Below, piece by piece: positions 34,602 to 43,345 of a stretch of DNA of 57,965 nt (positions are counted from its first letter, which is position 1; every line of letters begins with the position of its first letter). Source of the DNA: an uncultured Actinomycetes bacterium (GTDB taxonomy: Bacteria; Actinomycetota; Thermoleophilia; RBG-16-64-13); assembly GCA_937148845.1 (NCBI GenBank), contig CAKZRW010000035.1, positions 1 through 57,965 on the forward strand. The letters run 5' to 3'. The position numbers were made by a program, and so were the translations under genes. Under the pieces are notes generated by a model. The model was not told the origin of the DNA. It did not search any database and saw only the letters and a list, made by a program, of their open reading frames with translations.

Positions 34602-34787
34602 ATGGCCAACCACTTCACCCCAGAAGAGCTGGCAGCGGAATTCGGCACCGACACGCGACAGTTGATCCAACTGTGTGTCAAGGAGGGCATCCCCATCTAC
34701 AAAGGGAAGATCGACCGCAGCTTGCTCACGGCGGTGATGAAGGCCAAGGGGATCCAACTCCCCAAGACCCAGGTGGCTTCGGTCTGA
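34602..34787 (+). CDS. Small HTH-like protein of unknown function
   Basis: A 61-residue protein with AAAGGAGA about 6 nt before its ATG. The pattern FTPEELAAEFGTDTRQLIQLCVKEGIPIYKGKIDRSLLTAVM resembles short MerR/excisionase-type winged helix-turn-helix domains (helix, turn, recognition helix, then a wing leading to a third helix). It may bind DNA, but the similarity is judged by eye. It is preceded by a run of hairpins with a T-tract, so expression may be controlled by transcript termination. It converges on the nuclease gene 14 bp away. Confidence 0.6.
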   Translation: MANHFTPEELAAEFGTDTRQLIQLCVKEGIPIYKGKIDRSLLTAVMKAKGIQLPKTQVASV

Positions 34788-34801
34788 GCTAGAAGGCTCG
34801 T

Positions 34802-36850
34802 TCAGACCGCTTGTTCGGCAACAGGGCCGTCCCCTAACAGGCGTCGTGTCTCCGCCAGCAGACGGTGACGGCATAAGTCGCGGTGTTCCGCATCCGCATC
34901 GGGGCCTGGCAGCATCACTACGTGCGGATGGCTTGTCTCGAGGAGCCAACGGCGGACGGCAAGGATGGTGTCGAGCTGTTGTTGCGGCACTGCCACCAGT
35001 AGCTGGGCCAGGGGCGAGGAATCGGTCTTTCGACCACTCTCTCTGACTTCTGTTTGGCGACCATCGCCCCTCCCTCTTTCCGGTGAATAACGATCTTCAG
35101 CGAAGAGGCCCGCCAGCAGTTCTTCGATCTCGTGCTCGAAGTCTCGGCCGCCCAGAGTCAGCGGGGGCCTCAGACATCCGTCCCAGACCAGGTTGACCCG
35201 GACCACCCGTGTGTCTGCCCCGCCGCTTGCGGGCCAGAGGGCGGCAAAACGCAGGGCCCGGGCCTCGGCCAGGGCCCGGTAAGAGCGGCGCACACTGAGG
35301 AGGTGCTCCCGCGCCTCGGTGAGAGCCTGTGCCTCCTCGAAGCGGCGTTGGCGAGATAGAGCGCGGACCAAGGCTTCGCTTCGCTCCAGGGGGCAGGGCA
35401 GATCAGGCTCTTCGTTGCCCGCTAGCCAGGAAAGCAACTGCCAAATCAAGCTGTCGTGCTGCTCCCGTACCCCGGGAGCTCGAGTACAGGGGGCAAGGCA
35501 AGCTCCTCCTCGGAAGCGCACACACGGTCGGTTCTGCGCTTTCTGCGAGCAACTACGGACGGGATAGCAGCGCAAGAGGAGCTCAAGCGCGGAGCGCAGA
35601 CGGCTATGGCCACGGAAAGGACCGATAAGCAAGGGGCGGTGGCCATCGTGGCCGCGCCAGTCGCCCGAAAAGGCCCGAGATGAAGGCCGCGAGGTCAGTG
35701 ATAGGCCAAGCCCAGGGTGACCGAAGCTGAGCTTGAGGTAGGTGTAGCACTCGGGTCTGCCTCCGTGCAGGTTGCAGGGCGGGCGGTGAGCAAGGATCCG
35801 CTCTTGCTCCAGTACGACTGCCTCTAGAGGGGATACGGTCTCCTCCCACTCGATTCTTTCTACCAAGCGGATGGCCTGCCTCAGCTTGCGGGAATGACCG
35901 TTCCCGTCCAAGAAATAGGAGCGCACACGTTCTCTCAGTCGGTCCGCCTTGCCCACGTATAACACCATGCCGTTACGGTCCACCAGGCGGTACACCCCCG
36001 GCGACAGGGGCAAGTCCCTGGTCAGGCTGAGCTTCTCCCGTGCGGAGGCGGCGTGTGGTCCGAGAAAAGCCCGCGCCTCCCCCAAGCGGGTGACTCCTTG
36101 TTCTTGCAAGCGCTCGAGGAGCACCGTGAAAACGTGCGCGGCGGCTCGGGCGTCAGCTAGGGCTCGGTGGCAGGCGGAAACGGGAGCTCCCAAGGCCTCG
36201 GCCACCGTACCCAAGCGATAATTGGGGAGTCCGGGAGCAAGTAGACGAGCTAGTGGCAGAGTGTCGAAGGCTTCCTCGCCGAGCTTCTTGCCATTGAGCC
36301 TCCTGAGTTCGTAATTGAGGAACGACACGTCAAAAGGAGCGTTGTGGGCTACGATGATGGCTCCCTCGAGGAAGTTCAGCAGCTGCGGCATGACCTCGTC
36401 GATGCGGGGAGCACCGGCCACCATCTCCTGTGTGATCCCGGTGATACGGGTGATGAAGGGCGGGATGGGCCGCTGAGGGTTGACCAAGGTCTGGAAATGC
36501 GCCACTTCCCGCAAGCCCTCCAGACGTACCGCGCCGACCTCCGTGATCTTGGCGGTTCCTGGGCGGGAGCCCGTGGTCTCTAGGTCGAGGACCACGAACG
36601 GGATGTCGACTAGCTCAGGGTCAGGTACTTCCCAAGCGGTAAGCGAGACATGACTGGCCTCGAGAGCGGCCTGGCAGAAACGCCGGTCGTGGCGCACCAG
36701 AGTGCGTATGACCTCGTGGGCGATGACCTCCGGCACCCTGCTTGCGGCCAGTAGGAAGCTGGCGGCGTCCAGGGTAGGTAAAGGCTCACCCCGTACCAGC
36801 AGGGTCTCGTGTAGTCGGTCCGCAACGGCAAGCGCGAGTTGAAGCTGCAT
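34802..36850 (-). CDS. DnaQ-like exonuclease fused to UvrC/Cho-like GIY-YIG nuclease
   Basis: A 682-residue two-nuclease fusion. The DEDDh 3'-5' exonuclease domain has Asp89 and Glu91 in LDLETTG, Asp174 in AHNAPFD, and His228/Asp233 in HRALADARA. A GIY-YIG domain follows, with GVY at 285-287 and YVG at 298-300 in VLYVGKADRLRERVRSYF. The remainder has UvrC-like segments (cysteines in CVRFRGGACLAPC) and a short UvrB-interaction-like helix (RRFEEAQALTEAREHL). Similar fusions are known in Actinobacteria and are thought to act in DNA repair or editing. The ~85 residues before the exonuclease domain are not recognised. Confidence 0.85.
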   Translation of the reverse strand: MQLQLALAVADRLHETLLVRGEPLPTLDAASFLLAASRVPEVIAHEVIRTLVRHDRRFCQAALEASHVSLTAWEVPDPELVDIPFVVLDLETTGSRPGTAKITEVGAVRLEGLREVAHFQTLVNPQRPIPPFITRITGITQEMVAGAPRIDEVMPQLLNFLEGAIIVAHNAPFDVSFLNYELRRLNGKKLGEEAFDTLPLARLLAPGLPNYRLGTVAEALGAPVSACHRALADARAAAHVFTVLLERLQEQGVTRLGEARAFLGPHAASAREKLSLTRDLPLSPGVYRLVDRNGMVLYVGKADRLRERVRSYFLDGNGHSRKLRQAIRLVERIEWEETVSPLEAVVLEQERILAHRPPCNLHGGRPECYTYLKLSFGHPGLGLSLTSRPSSRAFSGDWRGHDGHRPLLIGPFRGHSRLRSALELLLRCYPVRSCSQKAQNRPCVRFRGGACLAPCTRAPGVREQHDSLIWQLLSWLAGNEEPDLPCPLERSEALVRALSRQRRFEEAQALTEAREHLLSVRRSYRALAEARALRFAALWPASGGADTRVVRVNLVWDGCLRPPLTLGGRDFEHEIEELLAGLFAEDRYSPERGRGDGRQTEVRESGRKTDSSPLAQLLVAVPQQQLDTILAVRRWLLETSHPHVVMLPGPDADAEHRDLCRHRLLAETRRLLGDGPVAEQAV

Positions 36851-36885
36851 CGACCGCCAGTCAGTCCTCGCAGGGACGAAGCGAT

Positions 36886-36900
36886 TTCCTTGAAAAGGAA
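36886..36900. promoter_or_regulatory. Perfect palindrome before the fatty-acid operon
   Basis: TTCCTT (36886-36891) and AAGGAA (36895-36900) form a 6-bp inverted repeat with a 3-bp spacer in the AT-rich gap between the nuclease gene and fabZ. Its position about 75 bp upstream of fabZ suits an operator for a fatty-acid regulator, but no regulator is identified. TTGAAA overlaps it and could be a -35 element. Confidence 0.4.
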
Positions 36901-36974
36901 GAGATCATCTTGGAAAATACTACCACCCGGAAGGGTACCTCCCCCAAGGACGGGTCACTCCTATTGGACGGTAG

Positions 36975-37409
36975 GTGTCATTGCTCGACAAAGCGCAGAT
37001 CGAAGCCATCCTTCCCCACCGGGATCCCTTCTTGTTCGTCGATCGGGTCCTTGAATTGGTACCCGGCGAATATGCAATCGCGGAGAAGGACATACTGCCC
37101 ACTGATGACGTGTTCAGAGGCCACTTCCCCGGACGCCCGGTGTTCCCAGGTGTGCTGCAGCTCGAGGCCTTGGCCCAGACCGGGGCTATCGCGGCGCTAT
37201 CGTCTCCAGAGTACAAGGGGAAACTGGTGCTTTTCGGACGGGCTGATCAGGTCCGCTTTCGACGGGCCGTGGTGCCGGGAGACACCCTGCGTTTGGAGGC
37301 TCGTCTACTGCAGAGGAGGGGGCCGGTGGGAAAGGGCGAGGGCAAGGCCTATGTGGGAGACGAGCTGGCCTGTAGCGCCCTCCTGACCTTTGCCATCACC
37401 GACCCCTGA
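36975..37409 (+). CDS. fabZ: (3R)-hydroxyacyl-ACP dehydratase FabZ
   Basis: FabZ removes water from 3-hydroxyacyl-ACP to form trans-2-enoyl-ACP. The 144-residue hot-dog protein has IEAILPHRDPFLFVDRV at the N-terminus, the catalytic His50 in FRGHFPGRPVFPGV and Glu64 on the following helix. The start is GTG at 36975 (reading MSLLDKAQ); no in-frame ATG is available and the Shine-Dalgarno is weak. It is the first gene of a seven-gene fatty-acid synthesis operon. Confidence 0.93.
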   Translation: MSLLDKAQIEAILPHRDPFLFVDRVLELVPGEYAIAEKDILPTDDVFRGHFPGRPVFPGVLQLEALAQTGAIAALSSPEYKGKLVLFGRADQVRFRRAVVPGDTLRLEARLLQRRGPVGKGEGKAYVGDELACSALLTFAITDP

Positions 37410-37413
37410 AGCG

Positions 37414-38478
37414 ATGTCAAGCCAGTCGCTGGGGTCTCTCTCAGGGAGACCCGTCACCATCACCGGCTTAGGCGCCTACCTGCCCTCCCGGGTAATCACC
37501 AATGACGACCTGTCACAGACGCTGGATACGTCCGACGAATGGATCAGACAGCGCACGGGCATCAGAGAGCGCCGTATCGCTGACCCGGGCCTGGCCTCAT
37601 CCGATCTGGGCGTGATGGCCGCTCGGTCCGCTCTCGCAGATGCGGGCTTGGCCCCGGAGGAGGTAGGGCTGGTGGTGACCGCCACCATCTCGCCTGACCA
37701 GTTGATGCCGGCTACGGCGGCCAGGGTGGCCTATCAGTGTGGCTGTCTCGCCGCCGGAGCCTACGATGTGTCCGCTGGTTGCAGCGGTTTCGTCTTTGCC
37801 CTGGCCATGGCGTCCAGTGCGGTGGCAGCCGGCCTAGAAGACCATGTGTTGGTTGTGGGAGCGGAGACCATCTCGCGCATTCTGGATTGGGAAGACCGCT
37901 CGACAGCGGTGCTCTTCGGCGACGGAGCTGGGGCTGCGGTAGTTTCGGCGGTGGAGGCGACAAGGCAAGGAGGGCCAAGCGGAGGAGACGCCGGGGGCTC
38001 GGGCCGCATTCTGGGGTTCGATCTGGGGGGCGACGGCTCTGGGGCCGACTATCTGCAGATTCCGGCCGGCGGTTCCCGATTGCCGGCTTCCTGTGCTACC
38101 GTCCAAGCTCGCCAGCACTACATGCAGATGAACGGGCACGAGGTCTACAGATTCGCCACGCGGGTAGTGGCAGAGTCGGCGGCGCGAGTGCTTGCCCGCT
38201 GCGGTCGTCGGACAGAAGATATCGACCTGTTCGTGCCGCACCAGGCCAATCTGCGTATCATCGAGGGAGCGGTCAAGAAACTGGGCATCCCGGAGGAGCG
38301 AGTCTTCACGAATGTCGACCGCTATGGCAACACCTCGTGCGCATCCATTCCGCTTTGTCTCACGGAGGCCAGGGCCGAGGGACGGCTGCGGCCGGGAGAT
38401 CTTGTCCTCCTCATGGGTTTCGGCGCCGGCCTGAGCTGGGGGGCGTGTCTGCTTGAGTGGGGGGAAGGGGGAGTCTGA
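37414..38478 (+). CDS. fabH: 3-oxoacyl-ACP synthase III FabH
   Basis: FabH starts fatty-acid synthesis by condensing an acyl-CoA primer with malonyl-ACP. The catalytic triad is Cys123 (SAGCSGF), His276 (PHQANLRI) and Asn306 (YGNTS). The length is 354 residues, with a Gly-rich insertion near 184-198 that is longer than in typical FabH (about 320-335). The ATG at 37414 is 4 bp after the fabZ stop. Primer preference (acetyl or branched) cannot be read from the sequence. Confidence 0.93.
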   Translation: MSSQSLGSLSGRPVTITGLGAYLPSRVITNDDLSQTLDTSDEWIRQRTGIRERRIADPGLASSDLGVMAARSALADAGLAPEEVGLVVTATISPDQLMPATAARVAYQCGCLAAGAYDVSAGCSGFVFALAMASSAVAAGLEDHVLVVGAETISRILDWEDRSTAVLFGDGAGAAVVSAVEATRQGGPSGGDAGGSGRILGFDLGGDGSGADYLQIPAGGSRLPASCATVQARQHYMQMNGHEVYRFATRVVAESAARVLARCGRRTEDIDLFVPHQANLRIIEGAVKKLGIPEERVFTNVDRYGNTSCASIPLCLTEARAEGRLRPGDLVLLMGFGAGLSWGACLLEWGEGGV

Positions 38479-38479
38479 G

Positions 38480-39451
38480 ATGGTGGCTCTATCCGACGCT
38501 GGACGTCTTTTGGTCGTATTCCCGGGCCAGGGTAGCCAGGCCGAGGGGATGGCTGAACCTCTCTGGGAATACCCTGTGGCAAGGCAGACCTTCGCTGAGG
38601 CAAGCGAAATACTGGGCTGGGACGTCGGTCAGCTGTGCCGCTTCGGCTCGATGGCCGAGCTCACCCGGACAGATCGCACCCAACTCGCGGTAATCTGCTC
38701 GAGCGTGGCGACCTGGCGGGTGCTAGCCGAAGCCGGTGCCTCGTTTGCGGTCGCAGCGGGACACTCGCTGGGGGAATACTCCGCTTTGGTAGCTGCCGGC
38801 ATCTTGAGTTTCGAAGACGCTCTCCGAGTGGTGGACGCTCGTGGTCGGGCCATGCAAGCTTGTGCGGAACGTAGGCCGGGGACGATGGCTGCCGTCATCG
38901 GTCTGGAAGATGCCGTGGTAGAAGAAGTGTGCGCCGCTATCCCGGAAGTCTGGGTGGCGAATTACAACTCCCCCGGGCAGGTGGTTATCTCGGGCGCTTC
39001 CCAGGGTGTCGGTGTGGCCGGGGAAGCTGCTCTGGCCAGGGGCGCGAAGCGGGTCATCCCGCTACCGGTGGCAGGGGCTTTCCACACCCCCTTCATGGCG
39101 GAAGCCGCCGAAGCGCTTATGGAAGCTCTGGCACGAGCTGAGTTCAAACCCGGTGACGGGATATTCTTCTCGACCACCGAGATGAGGGTACCCAAGCCTG
39201 AGGAGCTGCCTGCGGTCCTGGCTCGTCAACTGACTTCTCCGGTGAGATTCACGCAGAGCATGCGCCTGATCCTGCAAGGAGGCTTCGTCCCGGCCCTTCC
39301 AGACGAGCCCGCCCCGCAAGCGGCTATCGAGATAGGTCCAGGTAACGTACTTGCCGGTCTAATGAAGCGCATCGCCCGGGATTTCCCGGTTACGAGTACC
39401 GGGGACAGGGAGGCGCTAGAGGCGGTCCTCTCAGAGCTCGCAGGGTCGTGA
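38480..39451 (+). CDS. fabD: Malonyl-CoA:ACP transacylase FabD
   Basis: FabD transfers malonyl from CoA to acyl carrier protein. Of 323 residues, the N-terminus has the oxyanion segment FPGQGSQ, and the nucleophile is Ser96 in AAGHSLGEY. The second catalytic His is in VAGAFHTPFM. The ATG at 38480 is one base after the fabH stop and is preferred to an upstream GTG inside fabH; GGGGGAG lies about 10 nt before it. Confidence 0.93.
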   Translation: MVALSDAGRLLVVFPGQGSQAEGMAEPLWEYPVARQTFAEASEILGWDVGQLCRFGSMAELTRTDRTQLAVICSSVATWRVLAEAGASFAVAAGHSLGEYSALVAAGILSFEDALRVVDARGRAMQACAERRPGTMAAVIGLEDAVVEEVCAAIPEVWVANYNSPGQVVISGASQGVGVAGEAALARGAKRVIPLPVAGAFHTPFMAEAAEALMEALARAEFKPGDGIFFSTTEMRVPKPEELPAVLARQLTSPVRFTQSMRLILQGGFVPALPDEPAPQAAIEIGPGNVLAGLMKRIARDFPVTSTGDREALEAVLSELAGS

Positions 39452-39467
39452 ACGAAGGGAGACGTAG

Positions 39468-40223
39468 ATGACGGAGAACAGTCTGCGCCTGGAAGGTCAA
39501 GTGGCCTTGGTCACCGGCGGCGCGAGGGGCATAGGGCGTGCCATCGCCACGCGGTTGGCCCAGGGAGGGGCCAAAGTCGGCATCGTGGATCTAGCGGAGG
39601 CCGGCGCGGGAACCGCCCAGGAGATCGCTGAGGCTACGGGTGTTGCCACCACTTTCTTCAAGGCCGACATCTCCAAGGAAGCGGAAGCGAAGGCGGCGGT
39701 GGCTGCAGTGGAGGAGGCCCTCGGCCCGGTGGACATCCTGGTGAACAATGCCGGCATCACCCGGGACGGCTTGATCCTGGTCATGGACGAAGCCGCCTGG
39801 GACGCTGTGCTTGCTGTCAATCTCAAGGGTGCTTTCTTGATGAGCAAGGCCGTGCTTCGGGGGATGGTGAGGCGCCGTCACGGGTCGATCGTGAGCATTT
39901 CCAGCGTGGTGGCTAGACGAGGGAACGCCGGTCAGGTGAACTACTCTGCGGCCAAGGCTGGGTTGATCGGCCTGACCAAGTCCTTAGCCCGAGAGGTGGC
40001 CTCGCGCAACATCCGGGTGAATGCTGTCGCCCCTGGGTACATCGAGACCGAGATGACGGCAGCCCTCGACGAGAAAGCGCGGAACGCCCTGATCAACCAG
40101 ATACCCCTGGGACAAATCGGTAGTCCTCAGCAAGTGGCCGAGGTAGTCGCTTTCTTGGCCAGCCAGGAGGCATCGTATATTACAGGCGCTGTGGTACCGG
40201 TCGATGGCGGCCTGGGGATCTAG
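39468..40223 (+). CDS. fabG: 3-oxoacyl-ACP reductase FabG
   Basis: FabG reduces 3-oxoacyl-ACP with NADPH. This is a classical short-chain dehydrogenase of 251 residues: TGGARGIGRAIA for cofactor binding, NNAG, catalytic Ser146, Tyr159 and Lys163 (YSAAK) with Asn118, then the PGYIETEMT loop typical of FabG. GGGAGA precedes the ATG. It is 15 bp from fabF-proximal sequence, with no acpP gene in between, unlike many bacterial fab operons. Confidence 0.93.
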   Translation: MTENSLRLEGQVALVTGGARGIGRAIATRLAQGGAKVGIVDLAEAGAGTAQEIAEATGVATTFFKADISKEAEAKAAVAAVEEALGPVDILVNNAGITRDGLILVMDEAAWDAVLAVNLKGAFLMSKAVLRGMVRRRHGSIVSISSVVARRGNAGQVNYSAAKAGLIGLTKSLAREVASRNIRVNAVAPGYIETEMTAALDEKARNALINQIPLGQIGSPQQVAEVVAFLASQEASYITGAVVPVDGGLGI

Positions 40224-40244
40224 GCTGTACTGGAGGTAATGAAG

Positions 40245-41507
40245 ATGGCGTCGACCACGAGGACGTGTGAATACAGACGTGTCGTCGTCACCGGGGTGGG
40301 TGTGGTGTCAGCCCTGGGTATCGGGAAGGAACCTTTCTTCACCAACCTGCTGGTCGGTCGCTCCGGGGTGCGCCGCATCGAGCGTTTCGACACGACCGAT
40401 TTCCCTGTCAAGATAGCCGCCGAGATCCGCAACTTCGACCCCCTGGACTACATCGACAAGAAGATGGCCAAGCGCATGGACCGTTACGCGCTCTACGGGG
40501 TCACGGCCGCCATCCTGGCTTTGGAGGATTCGGGTTTCCCAGTGTCCGAAGATCCCTATGCGGTGGGAGCTTTGATCGGGTCTGGTGTAGGTGGGCTGGA
40601 CACCTTCCTGGAACAGACCGGTGTCCTGCTGGAAAAAGGACCCACCCGGGTGAGCCCCTTCTTCATCCCCATGATGATCCCCAATATGGCCTCTGCCTGC
40701 GCTTCTATCATCCTGGGCCTGCAGGGTCCCGTGAACGCGACGTGTACCGCTTGTGCGGCCGGCACCAATGCTCTGGGTGACGCCTTCGCTCTGGTCCGCC
40801 GGGGGGACGCGGTCGCCATGCTGGCGGGGGGAGCGGAGGCGGCGGTAAACGAGGTAGGTATGGCTGCCTTTGCCGCGCTGCGGGCTCTTTCCACCCGCAA
40901 CGACGAGCCGGAACGGGCTAGCCGACCGTTCGATGCCGACAGGGACGGTTTCGTAATGGGCGAGGGCTCTGGTGTCCTGGTGCTGGAGGAGCTGGAGCAC
41001 GCCGTCGCCCGCGGTGCGCATATCTATGCTGAAATGGTCGGCTACGGGATGACCGGCGATGCCTCCCATCTCACCGAACCGGTGGAGACCGGAGTACCGG
41101 CCGGACTTGCCATGCAGCGGGCCCTCTGCGACGCCGGCATCGAGCCCGACGAGGTCGACTATATCAACGCCCACGGTACTTCCACGCCCTTGGGTGATGC
41201 CATGGAGACCAGGGCCATCAAGTACGCGCTGGGCCCGCGGGCAGCCCAGGTCATGGTCAGCTCCAACAAGAGCATGTTCGGGCACTGCCTGGGGGCGGCA
41301 GGCGGGCTGGAAGCGGCTGCGACCGTCCTCACCTTGGAGACCGGCAAGGTACCTCCCACCATCAATCTGGAGCATCCTGATCCCGAGTGCGATCTCGACT
41401 ATGTCCCCAACGTGGCTCGCGAGGCAGAAGTGAGGGTGGCCATTTCCAACAGTTTCGGCTTCGGGGGCCACAACGCAGCGATCGTCTTCCGCCGGTGGGA
41501 TGGCTAG
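40245..41507 (+). CDS. fabF: 3-oxoacyl-ACP synthase II FabF
   Basis: FabF performs chain-elongating condensation with malonyl-ACP. The condensing Cys170 lies in TACAAGTNALGDA. The two catalytic histidines are in INAHGTSTPLGD and FGHCLGAAGG, with the GFGGHNA motif at the end. The length is 420 residues. Two ATGs compete (40239 and 40245). I prefer 40245 because GGAGG at 40232-40236 is 8 nt from it but only 2 nt from the other. The 3' end overlaps accD by 8 bp. Confidence 0.93.
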   Translation: MASTTRTCEYRRVVVTGVGVVSALGIGKEPFFTNLLVGRSGVRRIERFDTTDFPVKIAAEIRNFDPLDYIDKKMAKRMDRYALYGVTAAILALEDSGFPVSEDPYAVGALIGSGVGGLDTFLEQTGVLLEKGPTRVSPFFIPMMIPNMASACASIILGLQGPVNATCTACAAGTNALGDAFALVRRGDAVAMLAGGAEAAVNEVGMAAFAALRALSTRNDEPERASRPFDADRDGFVMGEGSGVLVLEELEHAVARGAHIYAEMVGYGMTGDASHLTEPVETGVPAGLAMQRALCDAGIEPDEVDYINAHGTSTPLGDAMETRAIKYALGPRAAQVMVSSNKSMFGHCLGAAGGLEAAATVLTLETGKVPPTINLEHPDPECDLDYVPNVAREAEVRVAISNSFGFGGHNAAIVFRRWDG

Positions 41508-42369
41508 GTACGTAACTGTTCAGGTGACGCGCAAGGAGCCCCCGACTGGGGCGGCTCCTGCGGAGCACTGCAAGAAGTGTCAGCTTCCTTTGAGTAAAGA
41601 GGGGCTCGAGCAGTCATGGCAGGTCTGTCCTCATTGCGGTTATCACTACCCACTGCGGGCTGCCTTGCGCCTCGCTTTGCTGGCTGACAGTGGGAGCGTG
41701 ACCTTCATAGGGGAGGAGCTTAGACCGACCGACCCCCTGGAGTTCTTCGATCTGCGGCCTTACACCGAGCGACTGGCAGAGGCGCAACTCGAAACAGGAC
41801 TGACCGAGGCGCTAGTGGCCGCCCGCTGCTCTATCGCTGGCCGGCCAGTGGCTTTGGGAGTGATGGATTTCGGGTTCATGGGCGGGTCCATGGGCTCTGT
41901 GGTAGGCGAGCGTTTCCATCGTCTGGCGCGTTTGGCCGTGGAGGAGGCGATGCCGCTTGTCGTAGTGGCCAGTTCAGGCGGGGCACGCATGCAGGAGGGC
42001 CTGCTGTCGCTGATGCAGATGGCTAAGACGGTCGCGGCGGCGGAGATCGTGAGCGAGGCGGGATTGCCGTATATCGCCATTCTCACCCACCCCACCACGG
42101 GCGGGGTGTTTGCCAGCTTTGCTACTGTGGCAGACCTCATCCTGGCTGAGCCGGGAGCCGTCATGCAGTTTGCGGGTACCCGGGTGATAGAGCAGACCAC
42201 CCGCGAGAAGTTACCGCCGGATTTCGGGTCCTCGGAAAAACAGCTTGTGCACGGGCAGATCGACCTGGTAGTCGATCGCCGGGAGCTGAAAGCTCGTCTG
42301 ACCCAATGTCTGGACCTGCTTGTGGGCGGCAGGGTGGCAGACGCGGGGGGAGGCGAGGCTGGTGGCTGA
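41500..42369 (+). CDS. accD: Acetyl-CoA carboxylase carboxyltransferase subunit beta AccD
   Basis: AccD forms, with AccA, the carboxyltransferase that makes malonyl-CoA from acetyl-CoA and carboxybiotin. The N-terminal zinc ribbon has Cys24, Cys27, Cys43 and Cys46 (CKKC, CPHC). The crotonase-like core has FGFMGGSMGSVVGERF, SSGGARMQEG, HPTTGGVFASFA and QFAGTRVIEQT. The length is 289 residues. It overlaps fabF and accA, so expression is coupled to the fab genes. Biotin carboxylase and biotin carrier genes are not in the window. Confidence 0.94.
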   Translation: MARYVTVQVTRKEPPTGAAPAEHCKKCQLPLSKEGLEQSWQVCPHCGYHYPLRAALRLALLADSGSVTFIGEELRPTDPLEFFDLRPYTERLAEAQLETGLTEALVAARCSIAGRPVALGVMDFGFMGGSMGSVVGERFHRLARLAVEEAMPLVVVASSGGARMQEGLLSLMQMAKTVAAAEIVSEAGLPYIAILTHPTTGGVFASFATVADLILAEPGAVMQFAGTRVIEQTTREKLPPDFGSSEKQLVHGQIDLVVDRRELKARLTQCLDLLVGGRVADAGGGEAGG

Positions 42370-43345
42370 GCAGTCTCCCCCTTCTGGCCTCAGGAAGTCC
42401 TACCAGACGGAGGCCATTCGCCTGCTCAAGCGGTTGCAGGAGTTGCGCAGGCTTCCCGCTCTCACTGGCACCAACTACTCGGAAGAGATCAAGAGGATTC
42501 AAGAGCGTCTCGAGAGTCTTAGGAACCGCTCGGACTCGGCGGTCGCTTGGGAGGCTGTCCAGCTTGCGCGTCACCAGGATCGGCCGCAGACCCTCGACTA
42601 TATCGCCCACATGATCCCTGATTTCCTGGAATTGCACGGGGACCGTCTGCATGGGGATGACGGCGCGGTGGTAGCTGGACTGGGAACCTTGAACGGAAGG
42701 CGCATCGCTCTCATCGGCCATCAGAAAGGCCATAGTTTGAAGGAACGCCAGGAACGGAGTTTCGGGATGGCTCGCCCCGAAGGCTACCGCAAGGCCATGC
42801 GGGTAGCGCGGCTGGCCGAGAAGTTCGGGCTCCCAGTGGTGACCCTGGTGGACACTCCGGGCGCCTACCCCGGCAGGGATGCCGAAGAAGGGGGACAAGC
42901 GGGGGCCATCGCGAACAGCATCCGGGTGTTCAGCGTCCTGCGTGTGCCGACTGTGGCAGTCGTCATCGGTGAGGGGGGGTCAGGCGGGGCCCTGGCCTTG
43001 GCGGTGGCAGACCGGGTGTTCATGCTGGAGAACGCGGTGTACTCGGTCATCTCCCCCGAGGGCTGTGCCGCTCTCCTCTGGCGGGACGCGGCTGAAGCGC
43101 CGCGCGCGGCTGAAGCTCTCCGACTGACTGCTGCCGATCTCTATGAACTGGGGCTGATCGACCAGATCATCCCCGAGCCTGCCGGGGGCGCTCACAACGA
43201 CCATCGGGCTACTGCCAAGCGCGTGATGCGGCAGGTCCATCTGGCTTTGGCCGAGCTCGAACGTCTTGGGGTAGAAGAAAGGCTACGTCTGCGTCGGGAA
43301 AAGTATCTACGGATGGGCCGCTACACGATCGCCAGTCCCAAGTAG
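42362..43345 (+). CDS. accA: Acetyl-CoA carboxylase carboxyltransferase subunit alpha AccA
   Basis: The partner of AccD. The 327 residues show the N-terminal coiled region (EAIRLLKRLQELRRLPALTG), the RPQTLDYI segment, the core GHQKGHSLKERQERSFGMARPEGYRKA, the DTPGAYPG motif and the IGEGGSGGALAL oxyanion region. The GTG at 42362 overlaps the accD stop and has GGGGGAGG about 9 nt before it. A longer frame exists but would lie deep inside accD. The 3' end overlaps the convergent HNH gene by 25 bp. Confidence 0.94.
   Translation: MAEQSPPSGLRKSYQTEAIRLLKRLQELRRLPALTGTNYSEEIKRIQERLESLRNRSDSAVAWEAVQLARHQDRPQTLDYIAHMIPDFLELHGDRLHGDDGAVVAGLGTLNGRRIALIGHQKGHSLKERQERSFGMARPEGYRKAMRVARLAEKFGLPVVTLVDTPGAYPGRDAEEGGQAGAIANSIRVFSVLRVPTVAVVIGEGGSGGALALAVADRVFMLENAVYSVISPEGCAALLWRDAAEAPRAAEALRLTAADLYELGLIDQIIPEPAGGAHNDHRATAKRVMRQVHLALAELERLGVEERLRLRREKYLRMGRYTIASPK

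Noticed and set aside
40308-41471. A 387-codon open frame on the minus strand opposite fabF
   Set aside because: Antisense to a clear FabF with all catalytic residues; no recognisable protein pattern.
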